A program made the translations under genes and the position numbers. This document shows positions 8,132 through 17,946 of a stretch of 64,000 nucleotides of DNA, in pieces (position 1 is the stretch's first letter; every line of letters starts with the position of its first letter). Source of the DNA: an uncultured Prevotellaceae bacterium (lineage in GTDB: Bacteria; Bacteroidota; Bacteroidia; Bacteroidales; Bacteroidaceae). The notes under the pieces were generated by a model. The model was not told the origin of the DNA and ran no database searches. It saw nothing but the letters and a program-made list of their open reading frames with translations. The DNA lies in contig CAMKTJ010000001.1 of the NCBI GenBank assembly GCA_946415645.1, positions 1 to 64,000 of the forward strand. Direction: 5' to 3'.

Positions 8132-10921
8132 ATGCCCAAACTCTATCTTTTAGACGCTTATGCCCTTATTTACAGGGCGTATTATGCCTTTTTGAAGAAC
8201 CCCAGAATTAACTCGAAGGGAGAAAACACATCGGCCATTCTTGGCTTTGTGAACACCCTGGAGGAAGTTATACAGAAGGAGCACCCCACCCATCTGGGCG
8301 TTGCCTTCGACCCTTCTGGAGGCACATTCCGACATGAAGCCTACCCTGAATATAAAGCACAACGCGAGGAGACGCCAGAGGCTATCCGCTTTGCCGTACC
8401 TATTATAAAAAGGTTGCTTCAGGCATACAACATCCCTATTCTGGAAGAGCCCGGCTACGAGGCCGACGATGTGATAGGCACCCTATCCCATCAGGCAGAT
8501 CAGCAGGGGATAGATACCTATATGATGACGCCCGATAAGGACTACGGACAATTGGTAACAGAGCATGTAAAGATGTACCGTCCTGCCGTCGGAAAGAATG
8601 CCGAAGAGATTCTGGGCCCTGCTGAGGTAAGCCAAAAATGGGGTATCTCCTCCCCTACCCAAGTTATTGATATACTCGGACTTATGGGAGATGCTGTGGA
8701 CAATATCCCTGGTTGTCCTGGTGTAGGAGAGAAGACAGCCTCTAAGTTGGTTCAGGACTTTGGCAGCATAGAGAATCTGATACAGAACACAGACAAGCTG
8801 AAAGGCGCTCTGAAGGAAAAGGTAGAGAACAACATAGAGCAGATAAAGACCAGCAAATGGCTGGCCACCATCAAGACAGATGTACCCATACAGTTGGATA
8901 TGGAGATGCTCAAGGTGGAGGAACCCAACCAAGAAGCCTTGCAGAAAATCTTCGAGGAACTGGAGTTCCGTACCCTTATGCGCAAGAAGATAGCATCCCC
9001 TACTCCACTTCCGGCTTCCAAGCCCGAAAAAAAAGGAAATGCCATACAAGGCGACCTATTCAGCGGATTTGGTGATGAGGGCGAGACAGCAGAAGGTGCT
9101 GAGGAGACAACCATCAACAACGGCATGCTTCGTTACAGCAAGGAAACAGCTGATTATCAATTGGTTGATACACCAGAAAAGATGGACACCCTTGTGGCTA
9201 CCCTACAAGGAGCCAAAGAGATATGCCTGGATACAGAAACCACCAGCACAGATCCCATTCAGGCACGTCTGGTAGGCCTTAGTTTCAGCATTAAAGAGGG
9301 ACAGGCCTGGTATGTTCCTGTATTCGAGAACCAAGAGGCTGTAGAGCGCTTCCGTCCTGTCTATGAGAACCCTAATATAATAAAGGTAGGACAGAACCTG
9401 AAATACGACCTGCAGGTGCTGCAGAACCACGGCATAGAGCTGCAGGGGCGCATGTTCGACACCATGATTGCCCATTACCTACTCCACCCCGAAATGCGAC
9501 ATGGAATGGATTATCTGGCAGAAGCCTATCTGCACTATCAGACCATCCATATTGATGAGCTTATCGGAACAGGTAAGAAGCAGAAATCTATGGCTGACCT
9601 GAGTCCTGAAGAAGTCTGTGCCTATGCCTGCGAAGATGCGGATATCACACTGAGACTGAAGAACTTATTTGCTCCAGAACTGGAGAAAGAAGGACTGACA
9701 GACCTCTTCTGGCAGATAGAAATGCCACTGATGCCCGTCCTGGCCTATATGGAACGCAACGGTGTATGCATAGATACCAAAGGACTGAAGGAAACCTCTG
9801 TGCTGTATTCTCAGGAGATGCAACGCATAGAAGAAGAGATATACCAGCTGGCAGGCGTACACTTCAATATTGCCAGTCCTAAGCAGGTAGGCGAAATCCT
9901 CTTCGACCAGATGAAGATTACCAACAAGCCCAAAAAGACAAAGACGGGTCAGTATGCTACTACGGAAGAGATTCTAATCAGCCTGAAGAGCAAGAATCCT
10001 ATTGTCGGTAAGATTCTGGAATACAGGGGATTAAAGAAACTGCTCAATACATACATTGACGCCCTTCCCCTCTTGATAAATCCTGAGACAGGACATATAC
10101 ATACCTCGTTCAATCAGGCTGTGACCACAACAGGACGACTCTCTTCCTCTAACCCCAACCTACAGAATATCCCTGTCAGGGACGAACAAGGAAAAGAGGT
10201 CAGAAAAGCCTTTATACCAGAAGAGGGCCAGGAGTTCTTCTGTGCCGACTATAGCCAGATTGAGTTGCGTATTATGGCTCATCTGAGTGGCGATGAGAAT
10301 CTGATAGAAGCCTTCAATGCAGGACAGGATATCCATGCAGCCACAGCAGCCAAAATATTCCACAAGACCCTAGAGGAGGTCTCCAGCGATGAACGTCGTA
10401 AGGCCAAGACAGCTAACTTTGGTATCATCTATGGTATCTCTGCCTTTGGCTTGGCAGAGCGTATGGACGTTTCCAGAACAGAAGCTAAGGAGCTGATTGA
10501 CGGCTACTTCCTGACTTATCCGGGTGTGAAGGAGTATATGGACAAGAGCATTGCTATGGCTCGCGAGAAAGGTTATACAGAGACCATCTTCCGCAGACGT
10601 TGCTACTTGCCAGATATTAACTCCAACAACGCCAATGTCCGTGGTAATGCAGAGCGTAATGCCATCAATTCTCCCATCCAGGGAAGTGCTGCAGACATCA
10701 TAAAGATTGCTATGATTCGCGTTTACCAGCGTATGAAAGAAGAAAAGCTGCGCTCTAAGATGATTCTGCAGGTGCACGACGAACTTTGCTTCACCGTTGT
10801 GCCTGAGGAGAAGGAACGCCTGGAAAAGATTGTGATTGAGGAGATGCAGGCAGCATGCCAGATGCGTGTGCCCCTCATAGCCGACACAGGGTGGGGTAGC
10901 AACTGGTTAGAGGCCCACTAA
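8132..10921 (+). CDS. polA: DNA polymerase I
   Basis: Fills gaps and removes RNA primers during replication and repair. 929 residues with three domains. The 5'-3' exonuclease spans about 1-290 ('LYLLDAYALIYRAYYAF', 'YEADDVIGTL', 'GDAVDNIPGCPGVGEKTA'). The 3'-5' exonuclease spans about 340-530 and keeps its acidic residues ('ICLDTETTSTDP', 'NLKYDLQVL', 'YACEDADITL'), so proofreading is likely active. The polymerase domain shows motif A 'ADYSQIELRIMAHLSGD', motif B 'RRKAKTANFGIIYG' and motif C 'QVHDELCF'. A low-complexity linker lies near residues 290-335. The gene is divergent from the polyprenyl synthase. Confidence 0.98.
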   Translation: MPKLYLLDAYALIYRAYYAFLKNPRINSKGENTSAILGFVNTLEEVIQKEHPTHLGVAFDPSGGTFRHEAYPEYKAQREETPEAIRFAVPIIKRLLQAYNIPILEEPGYEADDVIGTLSHQADQQGIDTYMMTPDKDYGQLVTEHVKMYRPAVGKNAEEILGPAEVSQKWGISSPTQVIDILGLMGDAVDNIPGCPGVGEKTASKLVQDFGSIENLIQNTDKLKGALKEKVENNIEQIKTSKWLATIKTDVPIQLDMEMLKVEEPNQEALQKIFEELEFRTLMRKKIASPTPLPASKPEKKGNAIQGDLFSGFGDEGETAEGAEETTINNGMLRYSKETADYQLVDTPEKMDTLVATLQGAKEICLDTETTSTDPIQARLVGLSFSIKEGQAWYVPVFENQEAVERFRPVYENPNIIKVGQNLKYDLQVLQNHGIELQGRMFDTMIAHYLLHPEMRHGMDYLAEAYLHYQTIHIDELIGTGKKQKSMADLSPEEVCAYACEDADITLRLKNLFAPELEKEGLTDLFWQIEMPLMPVLAYMERNGVCIDTKGLKETSVLYSQEMQRIEEEIYQLAGVHFNIASPKQVGEILFDQMKITNKPKKTKTGQYATTEEILISLKSKNPIVGKILEYRGLKKLLNTYIDALPLLINPETGHIHTSFNQAVTTTGRLSSSNPNLQNIPVRDEQGKEVRKAFIPEEGQEFFCADYSQIELRIMAHLSGDENLIEAFNAGQDIHAATAAKIFHKTLEEVSSDERRKAKTANFGIIYGISAFGLAERMDVSRTEAKELIDGYFLTYPGVKEYMDKSIAMAREKGYTETIFRRRCYLPDINSNNANVRGNAERNAINSPIQGSAADIIKIAMIRVYQRMKEEKLRSKMILQVHDELCFTVVPEEKERLEKIVIEEMQAACQMRVPLIADTGWGSNWLEAH

Positions 10922-10953
10922 GGAGGCCTCTGTCAATTCCCCCAAAGGGGGAA
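10909..10953. terminator. two hairpins after polA
   Basis: AGAGGCC (10909) pairs with GGCCTCT (10925) across the polA stop codon, and TTCCCCC-AAA-GGGGGAA follows at 10937-10953. There is no T-run, so termination is uncertain. The second hairpin has the core of the dispersed CTCCCC/GGGGAG palindrome family described below. Confidence 0.4.
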
Positions 10954-10967
10954 AGAAATACAGAAAA

Positions 10968-10999
10968 TTTGGTTATGTAAAATTAAAGCGGTAATTTTG
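10968..10999 (+). promoter_or_regulatory. promoter of ychF
   Basis: TTTG at 10968-10971, 20 bases, then TAATTTTG at 10992-10999: a full match to the Bacteroidota -33/-7 layout. The ychF ATG is 26 bases downstream. Confidence 0.75.
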
Positions 11000-11024
11000 C
11001 ACCCAATTTAAGATTTGGAATAAG

Positions 11025-12122
11025 ATGAAAGCAGGTATAGTAGGATTGCCCAACGTAGGCAAATCAACACTTTTCAACTGTCTGAGTAGCGCTAAGGCAC
11101 AGGCAGCCAACTTCCCCTTTTGTACAATCGACGCCCAGTTGGGACAGGTTAGTGTGCCCGATGAGCGACTCACCAAACTGGCTGAGTTGGTTCATCCTGG
11201 TCGTATTGTCCCCGCTGTCTGCGACATTGTGGATATTGCCGGCCTTGTAAAAGGTGCCAGCAAGGGCGAAGGTCTGGGTAACCAGTTCCTGGCTAATATT
11301 CGTGAGTGCGATGCTATCATTCACGTCTTGCGTTGCTTCGACAACGGCAATATTGTACACGTTGACGGCTCTGTAGATCCTGTTCGCGACAAGGAGATTA
11401 TTGATACCGAACTTCAGCTGAAGGATTTGGAGACTGTAGAAGCCCGTATCAAGAAGGTTGAGAAAGCTGCTAGGGTAGGAGGCGACAAGCAGGCTAAGAT
11501 AGAACTGCAGGTGTTGGAGGCCTACCATGAGGCTTTGCTGCAAGGCAAGAGTGCCCGTACTGTAACCTTCGAGACAGAAGACGAGAATGCTGCCGCCAAG
11601 AGCCTTTTCCTGCTGACTACCAAGCCTGTGTTGTACGTTTGCAACGTAGATGATGCCAGTGCTTCAACTGGAAACAACTATACAGAAGCCGTAAAGAAAG
11701 CCATTGAAGGCGAGGATGCCGAGATGCTGATTATCAGCGCACAGACAGAAGCCGACATAGCAGAGCTTGAATCTTACGAGGAGAAGCAGATGTTCCTCGA
11801 GGACATGGGACTCTCTGAGAGCGGCTGTAATCGCCTTATAAAGGCTATCTATCACCTGCTTACCCTTCAGACATTCATCACAGCCGGAGAAATGGAGGTA
11901 AAAGCCTGGACATTCCGCAAGGGTTGGAAGGCTCCCCAGTGTGCCGGCGTTATCCATACCGACTTCGAGAAGGGCTTTATCCGTGCTGAGGTTATCAAGT
12001 ACGAGGACTACATCAAGTACGGTTCAGAAGCTGCTGTCCGCGAGGCAGGCAAGATGGGTGTAGAAGGTAAAGAATACGTCGTTCAGGACGGAGACATCAT
12101 GCACTTTAGATTTAATGTATAG
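11025..12122 (+). CDS. ychF: redox-regulated ATPase/GTPase YchF
   Basis: Obg-related P-loop NTPase (OLA1/YchF) that binds ribosomes and prefers ATP; exact cellular role is unsettled even in model organisms. 365 residues, normal. The Walker A/G1 is '[15 protein letters not shown]' at the N-terminus, G3 is '[17 protein letters not shown]' and the helical insert covers about residues 130-200. The C-terminal TGS domain ends '[20 protein letters not shown]', the normal family end. It has its own promoter and is followed by a repeat and lgt. Confidence 0.97.
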   Translation: MKAGIVGLPNVGKSTLFNCLSSAKAQAANFPFCTIDAQLGQVSVPDERLTKLAELVHPGRIVPAVCDIVDIAGLVKGASKGEGLGNQFLANIRECDAIIHVLRCFDNGNIVHVDGSVDPVRDKEIIDTELQLKDLETVEARIKKVEKAARVGGDKQAKIELQVLEAYHEALLQGKSARTVTFETEDENAAAKSLFLLTTKPVLYVCNVDDASASTGNNYTEAVKKAIEGEDAEMLIISAQTEADIAELESYEEKQMFLEDMGLSESGCNRLIKAIYHLLTLQTFITAGEMEVKAWTFRKGWKAPQCAGVIHTDFEKGFIRAEVIKYEDYIKYGSEAAVREAGKMGVEGKEYVVQDGDIMHFRFNV

Positions 12123-12154
12123 CCCCCTCCCCGCTCCCCCTTTGGGTGAGTGCT
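12122..12154. repeat. dispersed palindromic repeat, family A, copy 1
   Basis: GCCCCCTCCCCGCTCCCCCT followed by TTGGGTGAGTGCT. The same 33 bases occur inverted at 17951-17983, where they encode the C-terminus of IspG. Here the copy lies in the gap between ychF and lgt. Confidence 0.85.
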
Positions 12155-12170
12155 AAATTATAATTTTTTT

Positions 12171-13010
12171 ATGAATTACGCATTGTTCATCAATTGGAAT
12201 CCTGATGTAGTAGCCTTGGATCTAGGCTTCTTCGCCATTCGCTGGTACTCACTTTGCTGGTGTATAGGCTTGCTGGGCGTATACTGGCTCATGCATAGGC
12301 TGTACAAACAACAGGGGATTAGCGAAGAGAAGTTTGAACCTATGTTCATGTACTGCTTCCTAGGCATACTCATAGGTGCCCGATTGGGACATTGCCTTTT
12401 CTACGAACCCGGATATTTTCTCTCTCACCCTATAGAGATGGTGCTTCCCATCCGTCATCTTCCTGATGGCAGCTGGAAGTTTACCGGCTACGAGGGATTA
12501 GCCAGTCACGGAGGCACATGGGGCTTGATGCTGGCCCTTTGGCTTTATGCCCGCAATATGAAGCTCAATATCATGCATGTGCTTGATAATGTAGCTATTG
12601 TAACCCCCATCTGTGCTTGCGCTATACGTTTAGGCAATCTGATGAACTCAGAGATTATCGGTCGTCCTACTGATGTACCCTGGGCTTTCATCTTTGAGCG
12701 TGTAGATATGATTCCCCGTCACCCAGGACAACTTTATGAGGCTCTGTGCTATGCCTGCTTCTTCTTTGTAGGGTGGGTTATCTATAAGAAATATCCTCAG
12801 AAAGTGGGTACAGGATTCTTCTTTGGCCTCTGCCTCTTCCTGATTTTCACCAGTAGAATCTTCATTGAATATACCAAGGAGAATCAGGAAGCCTTTGAGA
12901 ACGGTATGCTCTTCAATATGGGACAGTTGCTTAGCGTTCCCTTCGTGCTGCTTGGCCTCTATTGTATGATGGGGGGTAAATGGTGCAAAAAGCTAGCGGA
13001 AAAGAAATAA
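12171..13010 (+). CDS. lgt: prolipoprotein diacylglyceryl transferase
   Basis: Inner-membrane enzyme that transfers diacylglycerol from phosphatidylglycerol to the lipobox cysteine of prolipoproteins, the first step of lipoprotein maturation. The listed ORF begins at a GTG inside the upstream repeat; I choose the ATG at 12171, giving 279 residues that begin '[17 protein letters not shown]'. About seven hydrophobic segments are visible. Conserved features include '[19 protein letters not shown]' near residue 105 and '[12 protein letters not shown]...[10 protein letters not shown]' near 165-190. The genome's many lipoproteins depend on it. Confidence 0.95.
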   Translation: MNYALFINWNPDVVALDLGFFAIRWYSLCWCIGLLGVYWLMHRLYKQQGISEEKFEPMFMYCFLGILIGARLGHCLFYEPGYFLSHPIEMVLPIRHLPDGSWKFTGYEGLASHGGTWGLMLALWLYARNMKLNIMHVLDNVAIVTPICACAIRLGNLMNSEIIGRPTDVPWAFIFERVDMIPRHPGQLYEALCYACFFFVGWVIYKKYPQKVGTGFFFGLCLFLIFTSRIFIEYTKENQEAFENGMLFNMGQLLSVPFVLLGLYCMMGGKWCKKLAEKK

Positions 13011-13014
13011 TCGG

Positions 13015-16000
13015 TTAGTTCAGGAACTTATTTCCCTTATGAATTACAACTCCCTTGGCGGTAGACGTTGTACGTCTGCCTGAGAGGTCGTAACTGGCAT
13101 CTTCCTCCTGCTCTGTTTGGGGCAACAGGACAGATGTATGGCCTCCATGCTGTATATTTACCACACCAAAAGCAGGAACATCCTCTGTGGCTTGGAAGAC
13201 ACCCTTTAGCGTATAACCAGAGGTCGAAACATCCTTAGGTTCTGAAATTTCAATTCGGACATTCTCTAATGTGATAGGGGAGGGGAGTACATCGGTAGGA
13301 CGAATGCGGTAAGGCAACCCTGCCTTCATCTCACTTACTCTATAGAGGCCCAGTTCGTCAGGACAAAGACAGTCGGGCTGTTCTATCTCCATCCCCATCA
13401 CTTCCGTTCCCTTGCCGAAGATAGTTTCTATATCTGATTTGTTCAAGCTAAAGGGAAAACAGACATCCTGCCATTCGCCGTTGCTGAACGTTTTATTTAG
13501 GATTACCTTGTTAGTGTACGTCTGAGGCAAAATAACGTTGTCAGAGGCCGTTTCTGCGTATTCTACGGGCAAATCACTTACCTTCCAGGTACGAAGCAAA
13601 TCAACATAGAACTTTCCGTAGTTGGCTCCTGCCGTATTATTGGCCTCTGCACCATAACCTGCCTTAACACCCACTTCCAGATTCTTGCCTTCGCCAACCT
13701 CTACATCCAACGACATCTCATTCACCCTTCCTGTAGTAGTGCAGGCGGTAAGGTTGGCAAAAGTTGCCACCTCACCGTCTGTCAGAACATTCTGTGGATA
13801 TTTATCGGCCTTACCATAATACTGAACGCTACATTTGTCCCCTGCAGCACCATAGAGACGGGTAATGCCCAACTTGCTTTGATGCAGCCACATACGGGCA
13901 TTCACCTCATAGACACCAGGTGTGAGATTCTCTGCAGGAATGGTCTGATACAACTTGAAATCATTGGGGATAACACCACTGGTACTGGCAACGTATCCTG
14001 CCCATTTCCACTCCAGATTGGTACCGTCACTCACGCCACCGTAGTTGTCCGTCCATTCAGGGTAACATTGCCAACCCAGAATAGGTCCGTTGGCTGACTC
14101 GTTCTTTATTGTCTTCGTATTCCAATCGTAGGTATTGCCTTGAGGGTCTTTCTCGAAGGTGTAGTTGATAAGGTTCTTGTCGCAGAAAGCCTCTTGCGAC
14201 AAAGGTTTCTCTGTCAGCTTCTCTACGTGGAAATCATCCACAATGAAGTAACCTGCTCCTGCTTTGTCCGAAGCCTGGTTGGCGCTGTTGGTACGGATAC
14301 CCACCATCATATCATCACCATCCCTCAACGTGATGTAAACCACCATTCTCTGCATATTCTGTGTAGTGGTATTATTGAAGCCTCCTGCATGATTAGCGAA
14401 GGTGGTTCTGTAATCGGTGTAATTGATATTGTCGTATCCCGATGTACCATTCCTGTAATAAGCCTCTGTGGTCCAATACTGAACGTTGCAGTTGGTGCCC
14501 TCGCCATTGTCAGCAAACAAGCAGGCCGTTCCGTAATAGTCCTTCTCTATCCACATCTTACACGTAACCTTATATATGCCTGCTCCTAACTTCTCTGCAG
14601 GTATGCGTTGGTACAGCTTCAGCGGCTCATTGATGGTCTTTCCTGACTCAGGCTTGCAGACATAAGCCTTCTTGCCGTCCTTGTTGTTAGGATTGGCGCT
14701 GAGGCTGCGTTGCAAGGTTGTTCCTGCAGGCAATTCACTCCATCCGTAGGGAGGCTTGGCTGTGTTGGTATAAGCTGTCTCGAAAGAAGGATTCTGCAAC
14801 ACTCTACTGGTGATATCCACGGCAACGGAATTACCCTCAGCAGGCAACTCCTCAAAGCGCTCTACCTCCAAACCGTTCTCCAACTGCTTGATACACTTGG
14901 CAGGATCTACCTCCTGCACACATCCTTCGTGCTCGTCTATGGCCTGTATAGCGGCCAATGCCGTTGTCTCGCCCAGTACCATATAGACGGGTTCCATACG
15001 GATACTGCCGTAAGCGATATGAGAGGCAGAAAGGCAGACGGGTACAATGACGTTACGAGCCTCTTCCTCCTTGGGTGTAACAGCCCTGTAGGATATTCCA
15101 TAAGGGCCTGCTGTCAGATGGCGCTGTACATCACCCTCATTCTTCACCATTCCGTTTACCACATAGCGACCACAGTTATGCGAATCCATTGTATAGGCAC
15201 CCCACGCAATGGGGTCGTCAACGGCTTTTGTCTTCAGACAGTAATCCTCCGTCATCACCATACGACCCAGCATACGCCTTGCCTCACGGACATACAGCTG
15301 AGGTGTGAAGTTCTCATTGTCCTCGTATTCATCCAAGGGATAACCCCACTTCAGGAACTCTGCCTGAATGCTGGCAGGAACACGCTTGTCTGTCCATAGG
15401 ATATAGAGCAAGCCCTTGGTATAATCCTCGTGCAGTTTGGCGATGGAGTCGCGCTGCTCGTAGGTAGCTTCAGGGTAGTCCCAACTATAGCCAATCATAT
15501 CGGTAGAGAAACCACCATTATTGTTGTTATCTGTCTTCAGGGCGTTCCAACTATTAGGACCAGAGGAATCCTTCATGTAAGTCCATTTGATGCAGTCGCC
15601 ATAACCGCTCCAACCCTTCTTCTCCATCCAACGGAAGAGCAACTCATACTTGCTGGGGTCGTAATTATCAGGCACCTTATCCGTAATAGCACGGAAGGGA
15701 GTATTCTTGGTCAGCGTCAGACGATAGTTATAGGCCTGAATATGGTTGTCGCCCTCACCTTTCTTTCCCATAGGCTCAGGCATAATGCCCCAAAGCAGGC
15801 CGCTGCTGGGATCGCCAGGCACCACATAGGGGTCAACGCCATCACAGAACTGATGCTTATTCAGACACTGTACACCATTCTCAGGTTCTCCGTATTGCGA
15901 AGCCGGCTCTCTTCCCACCGTATATGAGATACCGGCACGAGCCATCAGGTCGCCCTCGTAGCTGCAGTCGATAAAGATTTTGGCATTGACGGTTCTGTGA

Positions 16001-16512
16001 GGTGTCACCTTGGGATTGGTACCGTCCTCCAGTTCGATGCTTCTCACATCGTTGCCCTCCTTGTGGGCACTGACGATACGCCACTCGTACCATATATCCT
16101 GGTTATCCTTGATGTCAGCATCGCTCAGGAATCCCTTGAAGGTTGCCAATGCCACCTTAGGTTCGAAGTAGAAGGTAGGGGAGGCCATTCCGTAGTGATG
16201 ACCTATACGACGATAGAACTCGCGCGCGAAACCTTTTATAATACGCCTGTGACTGGTGCTGTCGCCTATATCGGTCCAACCAAGACCGCCTGCAGTCATA
16301 CCGCCCAGTCGTTTGGTGGGCGATACCAGCAGCACGCTCTTGCCCTTCAGTTTAGCCGTATAGGCAGCCATAATGCCGGCTGGGGTACTGCCGTAAATGC
16401 AGATATCAACGTTTGCTTCTTGGATAGGTTCCGTCTCCTGTGCCACAGCCCCAAGAGACATTACTGCCAATGAGGAAAGCAGTAGTTTGCGGATAATGGA
16501 ATGAATTTGCAT
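13015..16512 (-). CDS. secreted FAD-dependent oxidoreductase with two carbohydrate-binding-like modules
   Basis: 1165 residues. A signal peptide (residues 1-24, ending 'VAQ') precedes an FAD-dependent oxidoreductase domain (about 33-545; 'VDICIYGSTPAGIMAAYTA', 'LVSPTKRLGGMTAGGLGWTD', 'IFIDCSYEGDLMARAG'), of the FAD_oxidored/xanthan-lyase-like kind found in polysaccharide-using Bacteroidota. Two similar beta-sandwich modules follow (about 570-790 and 800-1000), sharing the pattern 'KLYQ.IPAE.L..G.Y.V..RMW'. A surface-protein domain follows ('NGEWQDVCFPFSL') and the tail 'YDLSGRRTTS...GVVIHKGNKFL' is a cell-surface sorting or anchor type common in Prevotella. Substrate unknown. Long antisense ORFs inside it are shadows. 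Confidence 0.85.
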   Translation of the reverse strand: MQIHSIIRKLLLSSLAVMSLGAVAQETEPIQEANVDICIYGSTPAGIMAAYTAKLKGKSVLLVSPTKRLGGMTAGGLGWTDIGDSTSHRRIIKGFAREFYRRIGHHYGMASPTFYFEPKVALATFKGFLSDADIKDNQDIWYEWRIVSAHKEGNDVRSIELEDGTNPKVTPHRTVNAKIFIDCSYEGDLMARAGISYTVGREPASQYGEPENGVQCLNKHQFCDGVDPYVVPGDPSSGLLWGIMPEPMGKKGEGDNHIQAYNYRLTLTKNTPFRAITDKVPDNYDPSKYELLFRWMEKKGWSGYGDCIKWTYMKDSSGPNSWNALKTDNNNNGGFSTDMIGYSWDYPEATYEQRDSIAKLHEDYTKGLLYILWTDKRVPASIQAEFLKWGYPLDEYEDNENFTPQLYVREARRMLGRMVMTEDYCLKTKAVDDPIAWGAYTMDSHNCGRYVVNGMVKNEGDVQRHLTAGPYGISYRAVTPKEEEARNVIVPVCLSASHIAYGSIRMEPVYMVLGETTALAAIQAIDEHEGCVQEVDPAKCIKQLENGLEVERFEELPAEGNSVAVDITSRVLQNPSFETAYTNTAKPPYGWSELPAGTTLQRSLSANPNNKDGKKAYVCKPESGKTINEPLKLYQRIPAEKLGAGIYKVTCKMWIEKDYYGTACLFADNGEGTNCNVQYWTTEAYYRNGTSGYDNINYTDYRTTFANHAGGFNNTTTQNMQRMVVYITLRDGDDMMVGIRTNSANQASDKAGAGYFIVDDFHVEKLTEKPLSQEAFCDKNLINYTFEKDPQGNTYDWNTKTIKNESANGPILGWQCYPEWTDNYGGVSDGTNLEWKWAGYVASTSGVIPNDFKLYQTIPAENLTPGVYEVNARMWLHQSKLGITRLYGAAGDKCSVQYYGKADKYPQNVLTDGEVATFANLTACTTTGRVNEMSLDVEVGEGKNLEVGVKAGYGAEANNTAGANYGKFYVDLLRTWKVSDLPVEYAETASDNVILPQTYTNKVILNKTFSNGEWQDVCFPFSLNKSDIETIFGKGTEVMGMEIEQPDCLCPDELGLYRVSEMKAGLPYRIRPTDVLPSPITLENVRIEISEPKDVSTSGYTLKGVFQATEDVPAFGVVNIQHGGHTSVLLPQTEQEEDASYDLSGRRTTSTAKGVVIHKGNKFLN

Positions 16513-16563
16513 AATGTGTACGTTTTTAACTCGTTTTGGCTAAATAGTTGTAGAATTTTGTGC

Positions 16564-16595
16564 CAAAAGTACACATTTAGTTTGAACGATGCAAA
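16564..16595 (-). promoter_or_regulatory. promoter of the FAD oxidoreductase gene
   Basis: Read on the minus strand, TTTG (16595-16592), 20 bases, then TACTTTTG (16571-16564) fits the Bacteroidota promoter layout, about 50 bases before the start codon at 16512. Confidence 0.65.
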
Positions 16596-16637
16596 TATAG
16601 TGGCAGAAAAAGTGTAATTATAGGACAAAATAGTACA

Positions 16638-17924
16638 TTATTCTTCCTCTTTCTCTTCTATCTGTTCTGAATTCTGTTGCTGTTGCAACTGTTTCTTGCG
16701 CTTCGGATTCTGGCTGGCACCCATCTTCAACAATCGGGAAGCAGGTGTAAGGATGCTCTGGCCAGAGTCTGCTGTTATGGATTCTAACTTATCGAAGCTG
16801 TCCTGTGTCTTCTGCAGCTGCTGTTTTACACTTTCGAACCTTTCTGCAAACAGCTGCACGCGATCCACAATCATATTGGCGCATTCCATAATCTTCTGCT
16901 GGTTCTCCACCTGGCGAACTTGCTTCCAGGTCATCTCCAATACACGTAGCATGGTATAAAGGTTCTGACTGCCTGTGATGATGACACCTCTGTCGTAGGC
17001 ATCTTTCCAAAGGGTAGCATCGTTCGTGAGCGCCAACTGCAGGGCGGATTCCGAGAAGACGTACATCAGGACGAAATCCAACTTGGCGTGGCCCTCTGCA
17101 ATGTACTTCGAGTAGTTCTTTCTGGCCAACTCGTTCACATGATTGCGCATACTGGTCAGATGACGTTTCAGGGCATCCTGACGCTGAGCCTCCGTCTCGG
17201 CATTATGGTAGTCCTCGAAGGCTGTGAACGACATCTTAGAGTCTATTATCACATCCCTTTTATCAGGGAAATGCAGAATGGCATCGGGGATAAGGCGATG
17301 GCCCTCCTCCTCGTAAACCACATAGCCGTCCTTGTCTCTGATGGTTTCCTGTAGGGTAAACTGCTCACCTTCCTGAAGTCCCATACCTTCCAAGAGCTGC
17401 TTCAGTCGCAGTTCTCCAAAGTTGCCCTGTGTCTTGTTCTCTCCTGTCAGGGCTTGAGCCAGTTTATCTGCTCTTTCGCCTACCTGACGACTCTGCTCAA
17501 TGCTGGTCTTGATAGTAGCATCCAGTCGTTGCATCGTAGAGTTATGCTCACGGTCGGAACGCTCCACAGCCTCACGCATCTGCTGAATATGTGTCTGCAG
17601 GGGAGTAAGGATGCCTGAGAGTTGTTCCTTATTGACAGCCGACAACTGTTCAGCCCTCTCCTTCAGAATCTTCTCAGAGGTGGAATTCATCTGCTCGCGA
17701 AGCAAAGCCAGCTGCTGGCGCATCTGCTCCTCCTGCTGCTGACGCTCTTCCAGACGGACTTTCTTCTGTTCCTCCTGCAAAGCCTCATGCTGCTTCTTCT
17801 GCTCCTCTTGCTGCTGCTTCGTGATGTCCAGCAATTGCTGCACAGCACCCATCTTAGAGCGCATCACCATCCAAACGGCAAGGCCTCCCAACACAAGACC
17901 GATAAAAAGATATAGAAGTTCCAT
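16638..17924 (-). CDS. rmuC: DNA recombination protein RmuC
   Basis: Membrane-anchored, predicted nuclease-fold protein linked to suppression of rearrangements at inverted repeats. I place the start at the ATG 17924 ('MELLYLFIGLVLGGLAVW'), giving one N-terminal membrane helix; the longer ORF adds 11 residues with no support. A long glutamine/glutamate-rich coiled coil covers about residues 30-150, and the RmuC domain (about 170-370) shows 'NFGELRLKQLLEGMGL', 'FPDKRDVIIDSKMSFTAFEDY' and 'FVLMYVFSESALQLAL'. It follows ispG with a 22-base gap. In this repeat-rich genome its role is of interest. Confidence 0.93.
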   Translation of the reverse strand: MELLYLFIGLVLGGLAVWMVMRSKMGAVQQLLDITKQQQEEQKKQHEALQEEQKKVRLEERQQQEEQMRQQLALLREQMNSTSEKILKERAEQLSAVNKEQLSGILTPLQTHIQQMREAVERSDREHNSTMQRLDATIKTSIEQSRQVGERADKLAQALTGENKTQGNFGELRLKQLLEGMGLQEGEQFTLQETIRDKDGYVVYEEEGHRLIPDAILHFPDKRDVIIDSKMSFTAFEDYHNAETEAQRQDALKRHLTSMRNHVNELARKNYSKYIAEGHAKLDFVLMYVFSESALQLALTNDATLWKDAYDRGVIITGSQNLYTMLRVLEMTWKQVRQVENQQKIMECANMIVDRVQLFAERFESVKQQLQKTQDSFDKLESITADSGQSILTPASRLLKMGASQNPKRKKQLQQQQNSEQIEEKEEE

Positions 17925-17946
17925 CGTGTAAAATATTATTTTCAAT

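Noticed and set aside
12150-12170. GTG start for lgt seven codons upstream of the ATG
   Set aside because: The GTG is part of a dispersed palindrome and the extra residues do not fit the Lgt N-terminus.
14710-15399. 229-codon ORF antisense to the FAD oxidoreductase (also 14140-14589 and 15997-16473)
   Set aside because: Shadows of a well-supported coding region; composition is typical of reversed codons and no start signal is seen.
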